64,000 nt of DNA from positions 7,567,501 through 7,631,500 of the forward strand of contig NZ_JANADR010000001.1 of assembly GCF_024199925.1 (NCBI RefSeq), read 5' to 3'. The translations under genes were made by a program, and so were the position numbers. This DNA comes from Bradyrhizobium sp. CCGUVB1N3. GTDB lineage: Bacteria; Pseudomonadota; Alphaproteobacteria; Rhizobiales; Xanthobacteraceae. Below are positions 37,706-46,604 of this stretch, one piece after another. Position 1 is the stretch's first letter, and each line of letters begins with the position of its first letter. Below the pieces are notes generated by a model. That model had not been told where the DNA came from and searched no databases. It saw only the letters and a list, made by a program, of their open reading frames with translations.

Positions 37706-38293
37706 GACAGCTCCTCCGAATCGCTTGATTGCGAGAGATGGACGATAACGGAGCTCTCGTGCCCCGAGCGCTGACCGCAATTACGTCATCGTTTGCAAAT
37801 TTGCCCCCCGTCGGACGGCGGGCTTTGCTGGTAGCGCTCGTCTCGTCGGAGTTGGCCGGGATACACAGGACCATCCCCGCCCGTTCAATCGCATTACGCG
37901 ATGTGACGTTCTCAGACTGGCGTTTCAACAACGATCGGGACCGGCAGCCCGATTGAAGTCCGTACCGGGGTGTAGATGTCTAGCTCCGAATTGCGGGCTT
38001 TGAGCGTCACGATGAAGCAGTACCGTGACTTCCGATTACAGATTTTTGCGGAAGCCCGATTGCGCCACCAACCATTCACCGGCTTTATGCAGAGCAGGGT
38101 TCGATTCAGGAGCTCGATTGCCGGACCGGCCCAAACATCACAGTGGAGAGACCCTGCAGAGATACTGTCCTCTCCCAGCATCCATCGCTGATCGGAAGGG
38201 GCACTTGCGGCAGGCCTCCGATGAGGGTGTTCTCGCTCCGTAGGGGTCACGCGCAGTTTGAACTGCCGTGCCGTCTCGTTCTTTCGTTGATGG
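37706..38293. other. No recognisable gene
   Basis: Several overlapping frames under 110 codons, none with known motifs. Downstream side of the ietS gene. Confidence 0.4.
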
Positions 38294-40434
38294 TCAAAAC
38301 GCAGGCCGTGATGACTGGTAACGCTGGGCGTCCACGTTCGCGGAGAGGCCAGGATTTGGTTCAACGAAATAGGACAGCGTTATTTTCATTTCTACAATTT
38401 CGTTCTCCAGTTCCTCGAGCATCTCGGAAGGGAACGGCAGAGTGTAGTAGTGGCACTCGTTGAACTTTCTGCCCTTGTTCATCTTGAATGGCTGAATTTC
38501 CGCTTGCGCAAACAAGGCGAGGTGATTGCTTGCCGAAGCATTGGCCCGGTCAAAGCTCGGTACGCCGTACCCGAAGCGCCGCACCAGTTCATAGCGGGCT
38601 CTCTTCGAGGTCGTCTCGCCCAGCGTTTTCAACATCGGTTCGGTCCATTCGGCACTATGGATCATCATCGCGCGGATGGTTTCCGGCCAATACTCAGGGT
38701 GTGCCGCGGCCAAACGAGCGGCCATTCGTGCCGCTTGCGCGGTTGCGGCACTCGTCGCGTCAAACGAAACCAGTGGTAGCTCGGCGTCCTTGCCTGTCGT
38801 CAACAGCGAGAGCGAGCCTAGCGTCAGCATCTCCGTTAGGGCCGGATTTGTAGCGCGATTGCCAGCCTCCAACACGAGTTCTGGCTTGATCGGAGATAAG
38901 CCGTGAGGCCAGGTAACGCTGGTGCGACTGTGTGGACTAAGCTCCCCAGCGGAAGCAATAGGCGTCCAGTCTTCATAGCCATCATCCATCACATCAACGA
39001 GGTCGGTGTAGCCGCCTACCGTGAGGGCATTCCACGCCTGCGCGGGATCTTCTATGGGGTAGTCGTCCTGGGGGCGCCGGCGCGCGTAGTCCATTTCGGC
39101 GGGCACGTTGCCCGCGGACAAAACTACCAAGCGCTTCGGGCGGTTATCTTCGTTCTCCTCCTCCTCCTCCTCCTCCTCCTCCTCATCATCATCGTCAGCA
39201 ATCATGCGCCCAATGGCCGCTTGATCGATCGCGGCGCTCCATGCAGATGCAGTCGATCCTGAAACGTCTCTATTGGTCACCGCCATGCAGTAAACGCGAG
39301 GGCGATCTGGATTTTCAATCTCCGGAAGCGCAATCGCCGCCTGAGTGAGGACACCGTAACTCTGAGGTTTGTTCGGATCAAAGCCAGCGGGCGGAAGAAA
39401 TTTCACCGATTCAAGTCGATGCGCGAGCGTTCGCTCCGATCGATCGCCTAACGATGCAGTGAGATCACCGTGAAGCGCCATTCCCGCCATTGCGGTACCG
39501 TGACCGGAGGGGTGTTGATCGTCTTTACCCCATTGCTTTTCAAGGCTGTGCAGATCTGAAGGCGTTAAAGCGGGCTCTATGAGGGCGTGTCCACGGTTTA
39601 CGCCGGTATCGAACACACAAACGGCCGGGGAGTCGTTTCCTGGCCAGACGATCCGCTCGGCAAGACCGTCGACCCACGCTTGTTGGTCGCCGGCGACTTC
39701 GCCAGTGAAGAATACGGGGTTATCGCTGGCCCTGCGAAGCTCGGCTATGGCGCCGGTTGCGAACAACATGAGTTCAATAGTCGTGCGCGTGGTCAGGACA
39801 GGGAGCACCACGACCTCAGGAAAGTAGAGGCGCCGATCTCTTTCAGCGGTGCGGACATTCAAGCGGGCGCAGAGATCTTCGATCTCGGTTTCGCCATCCC
39901 TATGGCACCACAGCGCCCACCAGATTTGGGAATGAGGCGCGGGCGGCAGGGCATTCGAGGCATCGGTCCAAAACGTCTCTAGGCGGGCTCTCCGGATCGC
40001 TTCAATCGACTCGACCTTGGCCTGATTCTTTGGGTTTCCGTCCTTGGTATGCTGAGTCAGATAGTCACTAAGAATGTGCTCGAGTACGGGGCGGGCATGG
40101 TCGGGACGTAGAGAGCGATAGTGCGGGTGTTGGCATCGGTGAGTTTTGCTGCGCTTCCTCGAATGTCTTGCTTTTTCAGATCCAGTGCATCCGGCGGGGT
40201 ATTCCTCCTCAGTTCGACTTCGACAAATGAGCCGGTCGGAGGAGCTATCCGAGTATCCGTTGGTCGCGATACATCTGCCGCTTCCAACGCAACACGCAAT
40301 TCATTTTGGAGGCGCTGACCGTGAGCTTCACGCTCTCGGACGGCGGAGGATCCGAATCCTTGCTCACCAACATATTCGTGGTCGGATGAAAGAGCAGAAA
40401 TATCAATGTGCGGAAGATTGTACCTTGGTGGCAT
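38294..40434 (-). pseudogene. ietS: IetS-like subtilase of an IetAS module, frameshifted
   Basis: Two frames join into about 713 residues. The N-terminal part runs from MPPRYNLPHIDISALSSDHE to RTIALYVP; the rest continues in another frame from DHARPVLEHILSDYLTQH. Adding one base to the GGG run at 40103-40105 restores a single frame. The S8 triad is visible: Asp in AVCVFDTGVNRGH, His in SGHGTAMAGMALHG, Ser in SFDATSAATAQAARMA, and the oxyanion Asn in VLSAGNVPAE. A run of acidic residues (DDDD then ten Glu) lies between His and Asn. The gene follows ietA with a 3-bp gap. In Ti plasmids ietS is the toxin partner of ietA; the pair is also listed as an anti-phage system. Confidence 0.8.
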
Positions 40435-40437
40435 CCA

Positions 40438-41439
40438 TTACGATCTTTCAGAATCAAGAAATGCCGTCCGCATGGCATGTCGCTCCTGCAAACGGTCAAC
40501 AATATCTTCGGTGGTCAATTGCCTACGTTCGTCCAAAATGGCCATTTTGACGACATCATCCGCTGCCCTCACAATTTCAGATTGGCTCAATCCTTCCGCC
40601 GAGCGGATGATCTGCTTCCAGTCGGCACGAGCCGCCTTTATGGGGGTAATATTTGCGAGAACAAGCTGTTTGATTTGCTCGGAGGTCGGGGCATCGAACT
40701 CAAGGACCTGATCGTAACGCCGAAGCAATGCACGGTCGAGCAACGAAGGATGGTTCGTTGAGCAGATTATGAGACTGTCCGTAGAGTTTCCTTCCTCCAT
40801 GAATTGAAGAAAGGAGTTGAGAACACGGCGCATTTCGGCAACGTCGTTCGTTGCTGTGCGCTGACTGCCCACCGCGTCAAACTCGTCAAACACATAGACG
40901 CCGCGCTTTCTTGCGGTCTCATCGAAGATCAGCCGCAACTTGGCGGCCGTTTCGCCCATGTACCTTGTGATCATGCCCTCCAAACGAATGATGAAGAGGG
41001 GCAGATGAAGTTCTCCCGCCAATGCCTCGGAAGACATTGTTTTTCCGGAGCCGGGCGGGCCAACGAAAAGTATCCGACGATTGGGCGTCTTACCGTGTTC
41101 ACGCAGCCAATCGCGCTTACGCTGCTGACGCAAAATGTCCACGAACCTCGCCGTCAATCGCTCGTTCAGGACGACGTCCTTAAGTTTGAAGCGCGGGTCG
41201 CGCATCTCCAGGAGACCTTCGAGACCGCCTCGCGGAGCCGCAAAAGGAATGGGTACGGACGCGCCTCTGGAATCCCTTGCCCGGGCCTTGTCTATTTCTG
41301 CGCGCAGCTCTTGTGCCGTCTCGCGTCGTCCCTGCCTTGCTTCGGAGGCGGCAACTTGGAGCGCAATCGAATAGAACGCGTCATCGTCGCCTTCAGCGCG
41401 GCTCCGCAGCATAGCCAGTATTTGCTTGGCGTTTGACAA
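40438..41439 (-). CDS. ietA: IetA-like AAA ATPase (antitoxin/partner of IetS)
   Basis: A 333-residue AAA protein: Walker A FVGPPGSGKTMSSEALA near residue 125, Walker B VYVFDEFDAVG near residue 185, then sensor 1 in LIICSTNHPSLLD and the Arg finger region RALLRRYDQVLEF. A helical N-terminal part precedes. The gene is complete and sits directly upstream of the subtilase gene in the same operon, the arrangement of ietAS. It ends 95 bp from the 3' end of the tRNA-Leu gene. Confidence 0.85.
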   Translation of the reverse strand: MSNAKQILAMLRSRAEGDDDAFYSIALQVAASEARQGRRETAQELRAEIDKARARDSRGASVPIPFAAPRGGLEGLLEMRDPRFKLKDVVLNERLTARFVDILRQQRKRDWLREHGKTPNRRILFVGPPGSGKTMSSEALAGELHLPLFIIRLEGMITRYMGETAAKLRLIFDETARKRGVYVFDEFDAVGSQRTATNDVAEMRRVLNSFLQFMEEGNSTDSLIICSTNHPSLLDRALLRRYDQVLEFDAPTSEQIKQLVLANITPIKAARADWKQIIRSAEGLSQSEIVRAADDVVKMAILDERRQLTTEDIVDRLQERHAMRTAFLDSERS

Positions 41440-41533
41440 CGTCGTTCCTCTCGTCGTGCGAATCCTACTTTACCTCTACGCTCAATGGTTGAAAATGCGC
41501 ACATTGAAGTTGCAGTAGGCTAGTGTGTTCGTT

Positions 41534-41828
41534 TGGTGCGGGCGGCCGGACTCGAACCGGCACAGGCCTTGTGGCCCCACGGATTTTCGTACCACTTCGG
41601 CTTTCGCCGCCGCCCATCGGGCGTTCGTGGTCTGGACTATCCCTTCACCCTGGCGTTTGTCCGCTGTAGGTGCTGCCCGTCTAGTCTCTACACCTTCCCC
41701 CTGGCGGGGGCTTGGCTCGAGATTGCCAGCGAAGGTTTCCCCGACTTTGAGCAGTTCTGCTCCTGGGGTTTCCCCCAGGGCACTCAATGGCTTAAGTCCG
41801 ATGCGTCTACCAGTTCCGCCACGCCCGC
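41534..41828 (-). tRNA. tRNA-Leu(UAA) interrupted by a group I intron
   Basis: Reading the minus strand, the acceptor stem GCGGGCG pairs with CGCCCGC, followed by A and an encoded CCA. The D-arm region is GGCGGAACTGGTAGACGC, the anticodon arm TCGGACTT...AAAATCCG gives anticodon TAA once the insert is removed, the long variable arm pairs GGCC with GGCC, and the T-arm has GTTCGAGTC. Joined exons total 86 nt plus CCA, the right size for a class II tRNA-Leu. The 206-nt insert lies inside the anticodon loop after T34. Confidence 0.9.
41588..41793 (-). ncRNA. Group I intron in tRNA-Leu(UAA)
   Basis: A 206-nt intron bounded by an exon ending in T (the U of the U-G splice pair) and ending in G. It contains the group I core pieces ACTAGACGGGCAGC and AAGGGATAGTCCAGACC, which are the R and S elements that make P7, and a stable early hairpin (CCTGGGGG/AAACCCCAGG). 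No homing endonuclease frame is inside. The insertion point, between T34 and A35 of the anticodon, is the same as that of the well-known cyanobacterial and plastid tRNA-Leu(UAA) introns. Confidence 0.88.
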
Positions 41829-41996
41829 ATCGATTCATCTATACGGCGCATTTGCCCGACGGGCAAAGAGAATACATCCGATTCCGCACACGGTTTGAGC
41901 AGCGTCACCGTGAAGTGGCCCGGTCTCGATGAGCGTCAAAAGCTGGCGGATGCGGTTGATTGACGTGAGCCCACCGCAGGCTCAGACTCAAGCTCA

Positions 41997-42494
41997 ATGG
42001 CACTCACGCGGGATTTCAAGAAGACGATAAAGGCGCGAGCCGCGCGCGATCCTGCCTTTCGCAGGGCGCTGCTGGAGGAGGCCACCGCTACGCTCGGATG
42101 CGGCAACATATTCGCTGACCTTGGTCTGCCGGACGCGGACAGCTTGCTTCCCAAAGCAAACTTGGTCCGTGAACTTCGGCAACTGATCAAGACAAACAAG
42201 CTGATTGGCAGCGCCGCAGCCAAGCGCCTGGGCATCACGCAGAGCGATCTCTCCGAACTCCTCAAAGGCCATACGCAGACTTACTCCGTCGCGCGGTTGC
42301 GAAAGATGGTTGCCGCCATGGCGGGAGCCGGGTTTGTTGTTGGCAGAGAAAACTTTGAGAAGATCTGCGCGGTTGAGGGGATCAAGCTCACCGCTGAGAT
42401 GAAGGAGAGGTTTGCCGAATTCGACCGAAAGGGTCTTTCGCCGGCCGAACGGCGCCGGGAGATCATCAAGGCCTATGGGAAAAAGAAGGGCTAG
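41997..42494 (+). CDS. HTH antitoxin-like regulator with added C-terminal segment
   Basis: A 165-residue protein: MALTRDFKKTIKARAARDPA at the start is typical of HigA/addiction-module antitoxins, SAAAKRLGITQSDLSELLKG is an XRE-type HTH (about residues 72-92), and the C-terminus NFEKICAVEGIKLTAEMKER, FAEFDRKGLSPAERRREII resembles antitoxin segments such as VbhA. No RelE-type toxin lies beside it; the next gene, 162 bp on, is a Fic protein, so it may regulate or restrain that one. Confidence 0.6.
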   Translation: MALTRDFKKTIKARAARDPAFRRALLEEATATLGCGNIFADLGLPDADSLLPKANLVRELRQLIKTNKLIGSAAAKRLGITQSDLSELLKGHTQTYSVARLRKMVAAMAGAGFVVGRENFEKICAVEGIKLTAEMKERFAEFDRKGLSPAERRREIIKAYGKKKG

Positions 42495-42603
42495 TTTTTG
42501 CCGGTTTGGATTTGGCAACAAGCTGCTGAAATGATGATACTTAAATCCGCTTTGGAGGTATGATTTGCCGGTTCTTTTGCCGGTTGAGTTATGAAGACAC
42601 TTG

Positions 42604-42657
42604 CTATAGCTCACTTTATGGCCAATATTGAGTTATAGAAAGAAAGTCTATAGCTCA
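42604..42657 (+). promoter_or_regulatory. Operator-like triple repeat before the Fic gene
   Basis: CTATAGCTCA occurs at 42604-42613 and 42648-42657, and its near-complement TGAGTTATAG at 42629-42638. The last copy ends on the A of the Fic start codon, so a protein bound there could block initiation. This looks like a binding site set for an HTH protein, possibly the upstream gene product. Confidence 0.5.
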
Positions 42658-43760
42658 TGCACTGGAACTGGGAAGACCCCCGCTGGCCACAATTTTCTTA
42701 TGATTCCAAATCCTTAGACAAGCCAGAGGCCGATTTCCTGCTGCGCTCTGGGGAGTTCATCGGCGCCTTCAAGCACGTCAGCCAGGACGAACAGACCAAC
42801 CTGCGCATTGAGCTCATCAGCGAAGAGGCTCTCAAGACCTCGGAGATCGAGGGCGAGATCCTCAACCGCGACAGCGTGCAGTCTTCCCTGCGTTATCAGT
42901 TCGGCATCGCCAAGGACCAATCGGGCGTGCCGGCCGCCGAGCGCGGCATCGCCCAGATGATGGTCGACCTGTATCGCAAGTTCGCCGAACCTCTCACCCA
43001 CGAGACGATGTTCGGTTGGCACAAGATGCTGATGGCGGACAGCCGCTCCATTCAGGTGATCGGCGGCTACAGGCAACACCCTGATCCCATGCAGGTGGTG
43101 TCGGGGCCCATCGCCCACCGTAAGGTCCACTTCGAGGCGCCGCCTTCCGAGCGCATGGCGAAGGAGATGGAGGTGTTCGTCACGTGGTTTAACGAGACGG
43201 CTCCGGCCAGCGCGCGCGCGCTGCCCGCGCTGACGCGTGCCGGTCTTGCCCACCTTTACTTTGTCAGCATCCACCCGTTCGAAGACGGGAACGGCCGCAT
43301 CGCCCGCGCCTTGGCCGAGAAGTCGCTGGCGCAGAATCTCAATCAGCCCACGCTGATTGCGCTGGCCTATACCATCGAGCGCAAGCGCAAGGCTTACTAC
43401 GACGCGCTGGAGCACAACAACAAGTCGGTCGAGATCACCGACTGGCTCGTCTACTTCGCCGAGACCGTTCTTGAGGCCCAGGACAACACCAACAAGCGCG
43501 TTGAGTTCTACGTGGCCAAAACCAGGTTCTACGAGCGCCTGCGCGACCAACTGAACGATCGGCAGCAGAAGGCCGTTGCTCGCATGTTCAAGGAAGGCAT
43601 TGATGGATTCAAGGGCGGCCTAAGCGCCGAAAACTACATCAGCATCACCCGTGCTTCCCGTGCCACCGCTACGCGCGACCTGCAAGACCTTGTTGCCAAG
43701 GGTGCGCTCACCCGGACGGGTGAGCTGCGGCATACGCGGTACCATTTGAAGTTGGATTAG
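42657..43760 (+). CDS. Fic-family protein with N-terminal DUF4172-like domain
   Basis: A 367-residue protein. MHWNWEDPRWPQFSYD is the DUF4172-type N-terminus. KTSEIEGEIL carries the inhibitory-helix motif (T-x-x-x-E-G) of self-inhibited class II Fic proteins. The core motif HPFEDGNGRIARAL is complete, including catalytic His and the anion-binding loop. The C-terminal part (ISITRASRATATRDLQDLVA) looks like a winged helix. By family it AMPylates a target protein or itself when the inhibitory helix is displaced. The start codon overlaps the last copy of an operator-like repeat. Confidence 0.9.
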   Translation: MHWNWEDPRWPQFSYDSKSLDKPEADFLLRSGEFIGAFKHVSQDEQTNLRIELISEEALKTSEIEGEILNRDSVQSSLRYQFGIAKDQSGVPAAERGIAQMMVDLYRKFAEPLTHETMFGWHKMLMADSRSIQVIGGYRQHPDPMQVVSGPIAHRKVHFEAPPSERMAKEMEVFVTWFNETAPASARALPALTRAGLAHLYFVSIHPFEDGNGRIARALAEKSLAQNLNQPTLIALAYTIERKRKAYYDALEHNNKSVEITDWLVYFAETVLEAQDNTNKRVEFYVAKTRFYERLRDQLNDRQQKAVARMFKEGIDGFKGGLSAENYISITRASRATATRDLQDLVAKGALTRTGELRHTRYHLKLD

Positions 43761-43852
43761 CCCCTGTCGCCTGTCGACGCGCCGTGGCTATAAAGCGGTT
43801 ACAGGTGGATCAGCACACGGTTTGCCGCGGCGGCCCCCATGCCGTGTAGGGG

Positions 43853-45113
43853 TCACGCCGGCGAATGTTGCGGCTTACGCCGGCTGTAGTTTGAGCGCGG
43901 CTGGAGTTTCCGCTTAGTCGGACCGGATTTGGTCGGTTCGGCTTTGCGGTCTTCCGGAGCCTTGTCTTCTGTGATCTTCGGCAACCGTTTGACGTTGATC
44001 GCTGCCGCGCTCAGTTGGTTCTTGATGTGAGAGGCGTAGAACTTTTCGATCATCTCCACGCTGGTGCGGCAGTTCTTGGCGATCTGGTAGATGTCGGCGC
44101 CTTCCATCAGGCGCAGACAGATGTAGGTGTGTCGCAGGCTATAGGCGGTGCGCCGCTGTCCCTCACGGTCGAACTTGAGCCCTTCCTCTTCGAGGACCCT
44201 GTTGAAGAGCTCGTGCTGGTAGCTGGGAAACGGGCGGTCTGTCGGTTTTGGCTTGTTGCGCTTGCGCAACCTGAAGAAAGGCGCAACCGCATGCTGGGCA
44301 TGCTCTTGCAGTAGCCGACGCCGCGCTTGCCCCGCACCTCGATCTCGAGAATGCGCTGGTTGGTTTCCTTGTCCATCACGACGGTTACGTCACGATACTC
44401 GAGACGGTTAGCCTCGTCCGGCCGCAGGCCGGTATTGGCCATGAAGATCACGTAGTCATGGAGCTGCTCGCACGCATGGCGCTAACGTTCGTTGATGGGG
44501 TTCTCCGCGCGCCGCGTGGTCGCCAGGTAGAGCTTTCTGTATTCAAGCGGCGAGAACCACGCGCGGTGGGAGATCTTGCTCTTGCTGCGATAGGGCTGAG
44601 ACATGTCTGGCAAGTGAGAGAGCCAGCCATGGCGGAGGGCAGTCTTGAGCGACTGCCGGAGGGCCACCATTTCCTGGTGGAGGGTGTTGCGCGCGGGTGA
44701 TTTGCCGCGCGCTTCCTTTGATTTCTCGATGCGGTCGATCCGGTACTCTTGAATGGCACCCGAGGTGACCTGAGACAGCGGCTTGTCGCCGAAGAAGGGT
44801 ATGAGGTATTTGCGGATACGGCGTTCGTGGCCGCCGACGTAGATAGGGCTGCGCTGACCTTCGGTGATGACGGGAAACTCCCGTAGAAACTGCTCCGCAG
44901 CGTCCTTGAAGGTTTCTCTGCATTCGCCGGGACGAGTTTTTTGAGGTCGCCGCGAACGTGCTTGCCACGAAGCTCAAGGTACCATTCCTCGGCGAAACGC
45001 AGCGCGCTGGTTATTCCCTCCATCTTGGTGCTGGCGCGATAGTTACGCTGCCCGACGTAGGCGGCGGCCTGCCAGTATTTGTGCCGCGCCGGTGTACATG
45101 GTCCCCTCATGAT
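43853..45113 (-). pseudogene. Tyrosine recombinase (integrase), multiply frameshifted
   Basis: Pieces in three frames align in order: YVGQRNYRASTKMEGITSAL and EEWYLELRGKHVRGDLKKLV (N-terminal), EGQRSPIYVGGHERRIRKYL and FFGDKPLSQVTSGAIQEYRI (SAM-like), IFMANTGLRPDEANRLEYRD (with the first Arg), and YSLRHTYICLRLMEGADIYQ, then EMIEKFYASH with the Tyr. At least three frame breaks occur, so it is dead. It is a relic of an integrative element. Confidence 0.8.
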
Positions 45114-45230
45114 GGCCGACAAGAAGCTTAAGCAGGCACGAATTCCGCGCTCTGTATCGGCAAACGCCGCCGGAGAGTGAGGCTTACCTAAATATTGCAA
45201 TTGCCAAAGCACGGCGCGAGGAGGCTGCAA

Positions 45231-45633
45231 CAGCAGCCCGATGACGTGCCGGAAGCGCTGCCCGGGTTAAAGCGCTAGAGAGGGGGCACCCGCTTGCGCA
45301 GTGTGGAGGGTCAGGCGCGTAGGTATGCCTGACTGGCTCGCTCGCTCGCTCGCTGTAGATGACACAGCGATCGAGAAAGAGGCCAGGGGTGGACGGCGGA
45401 CCGGTCACCAAAAGTGGCCCACCGGAACAGCTGTTCCAAAAAGTGGGTCAATTAGAGGCAAATTGTTAAGTGATTTCAAAGGCCAATTGCGCTGTTGGCG
45501 CTTCCTAGCGGAATCGCAGGCCGCAACGACCTTTCATCGTGGCTAAGCGCTTGGCCGCGTTCCAATCGCAGCGGCGCTCAAGTATGAGCGAGCGCCCCCT
45601 GACGACCGCCCGGGCCACTGATCGTCGAAGGAG
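45231..45633. other. No gene; possible insertion-sequence end
   Basis: No coding frame is supported. GGTCACCAAAAGTGGCCCACC and AAAAAGTGGGTCAATT near 45405-45455 look like the tail repeats of an IS21-type element whose genes are gone. Confidence 0.35.
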
Positions 45634-45662
45634 CTTGAATCGGTCGCGGCGTCAAGTTGTAC
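45634..45662 (+). promoter_or_regulatory. Island promoter-like element, copy B
   Basis: Differs from copy A at two of 29 positions and ends 37 bp before the start codon of the second small secreted protein. Same -35/-10-like spacing as copy A. Confidence 0.65.
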
Positions 45663-45699
45663 GTATCAAGCAGAGGGTACCCCACGAAGGCATAAGCGG

Positions 45700-46209
45700 A
45701 TGAAGACATCCTTTCTCGCGATCGTACTATGTTCCGCTTTGGGTTTGCTCGGGCTGAGCGGGGGAGCGCGTGCGGACACAATCCGGCGCTATGACTGCTC
45801 GACAGACGGGGTTGATCGAGAGCCAATGGGCGATCGGGATGAGCGCGTCATCATCAGCCTTCAATATACCTGTCGCGTGGCCGACGGGCCATTGAGAGAT
45901 GCCACGATCACGGCGATTTCGGTCAGCGAGTTGGATGGTGAGAAAGGGACGTCTTTAGCGTCTCTCGATATTCACCATGCGATCGACGGATTTGCAGTTG
46001 GACAGCTTCTGGAGGGAATCGCCTTCCTAGTCATGCGGGATAATAGACCTCTTGGCATAGCAGCATCCGGTAAGATGGTCTTTAAGTTCGCATCCGGCTC
46101 ATTGGCGGCGCTGTCAGGAAAGGCAGTCACCTTTACGACCAAGCCGCTTGGATTTGGTCGGTTCGAGATGGAGTTCTCAGATTGGCCTGAAGCCGCTCAA
46201 CCGAAGTGA
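45700..46209 (+). CDS. Small secreted protein, copy 2 of an island pair
   Basis: A 169-residue protein with signal peptide (AIVLCSALGLLGLSGGARA) and mature sequence closely matching the product at 14742: RRYDC, GDRDERVIISLQYTCRVADG, DGFAVGQLLEGIA, KFASGSLAALSGKAVTFTT, DWPEAAQPK. Identity continues into the upstream element but not beyond the stop, so duplication included the promoter. Family unknown. Confidence 0.75.
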   Translation: MKTSFLAIVLCSALGLLGLSGGARADTIRRYDCSTDGVDREPMGDRDERVIISLQYTCRVADGPLRDATITAISVSELDGEKGTSLASLDIHHAIDGFAVGQLLEGIAFLVMRDNRPLGIAASGKMVFKFASGSLAALSGKAVTFTTKPLGFGRFEMEFSDWPEAAQPK

Positions 46210-46604
46210 GCCGGCCTCGCTCGGCCGGCTGGCTTTCTGGACGCAGTCACACCGCGTGGACCATGTGGAATCGCGGCTCGAACGTCTCTTTTGCTCTCTG
46301 TGGGAATCTTTGCGACGTTTTGATGAGCAATAGTCGCGTCCTAGAAAAAGAAGACATCAAGGGCTGCATCGCTGAGCGCGGCGCCCACGCTCCATGCCTA
46401 CGGGGCGAGGGCCGGGCGCCGGCCAATGTCCGTGACCTCGCCGCTCACAAGGCTTCCATGATCGTGGATGTTGCGCTGAGCGATCGTGCTGAACGGTCTC
46501 TTCGCGATGGCGCACATCACTCCAACGCAGCTACGGTTGGACGTCCCTAGGACACCGGTTTTCGATCGGCAAACGTGAGAGTTTTTTGTACGCCGGTAGC
46601 AAAG
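46210..46604. other. No recognisable gene
   Basis: A 114-codon plus-strand frame is present but without motif or ribosome binding site; it separates the secreted protein from the convergent biosynthetic operon. Confidence 0.4.

Noticed and set aside
43853..45113. Integrase remnant as the recombinase for an island in the tRNA-Leu gene
   Set aside because: It lies on the 5' side of the tRNA, while islands normally sit at the 3' end, and two unrelated genes intervene; the link cannot be supported.
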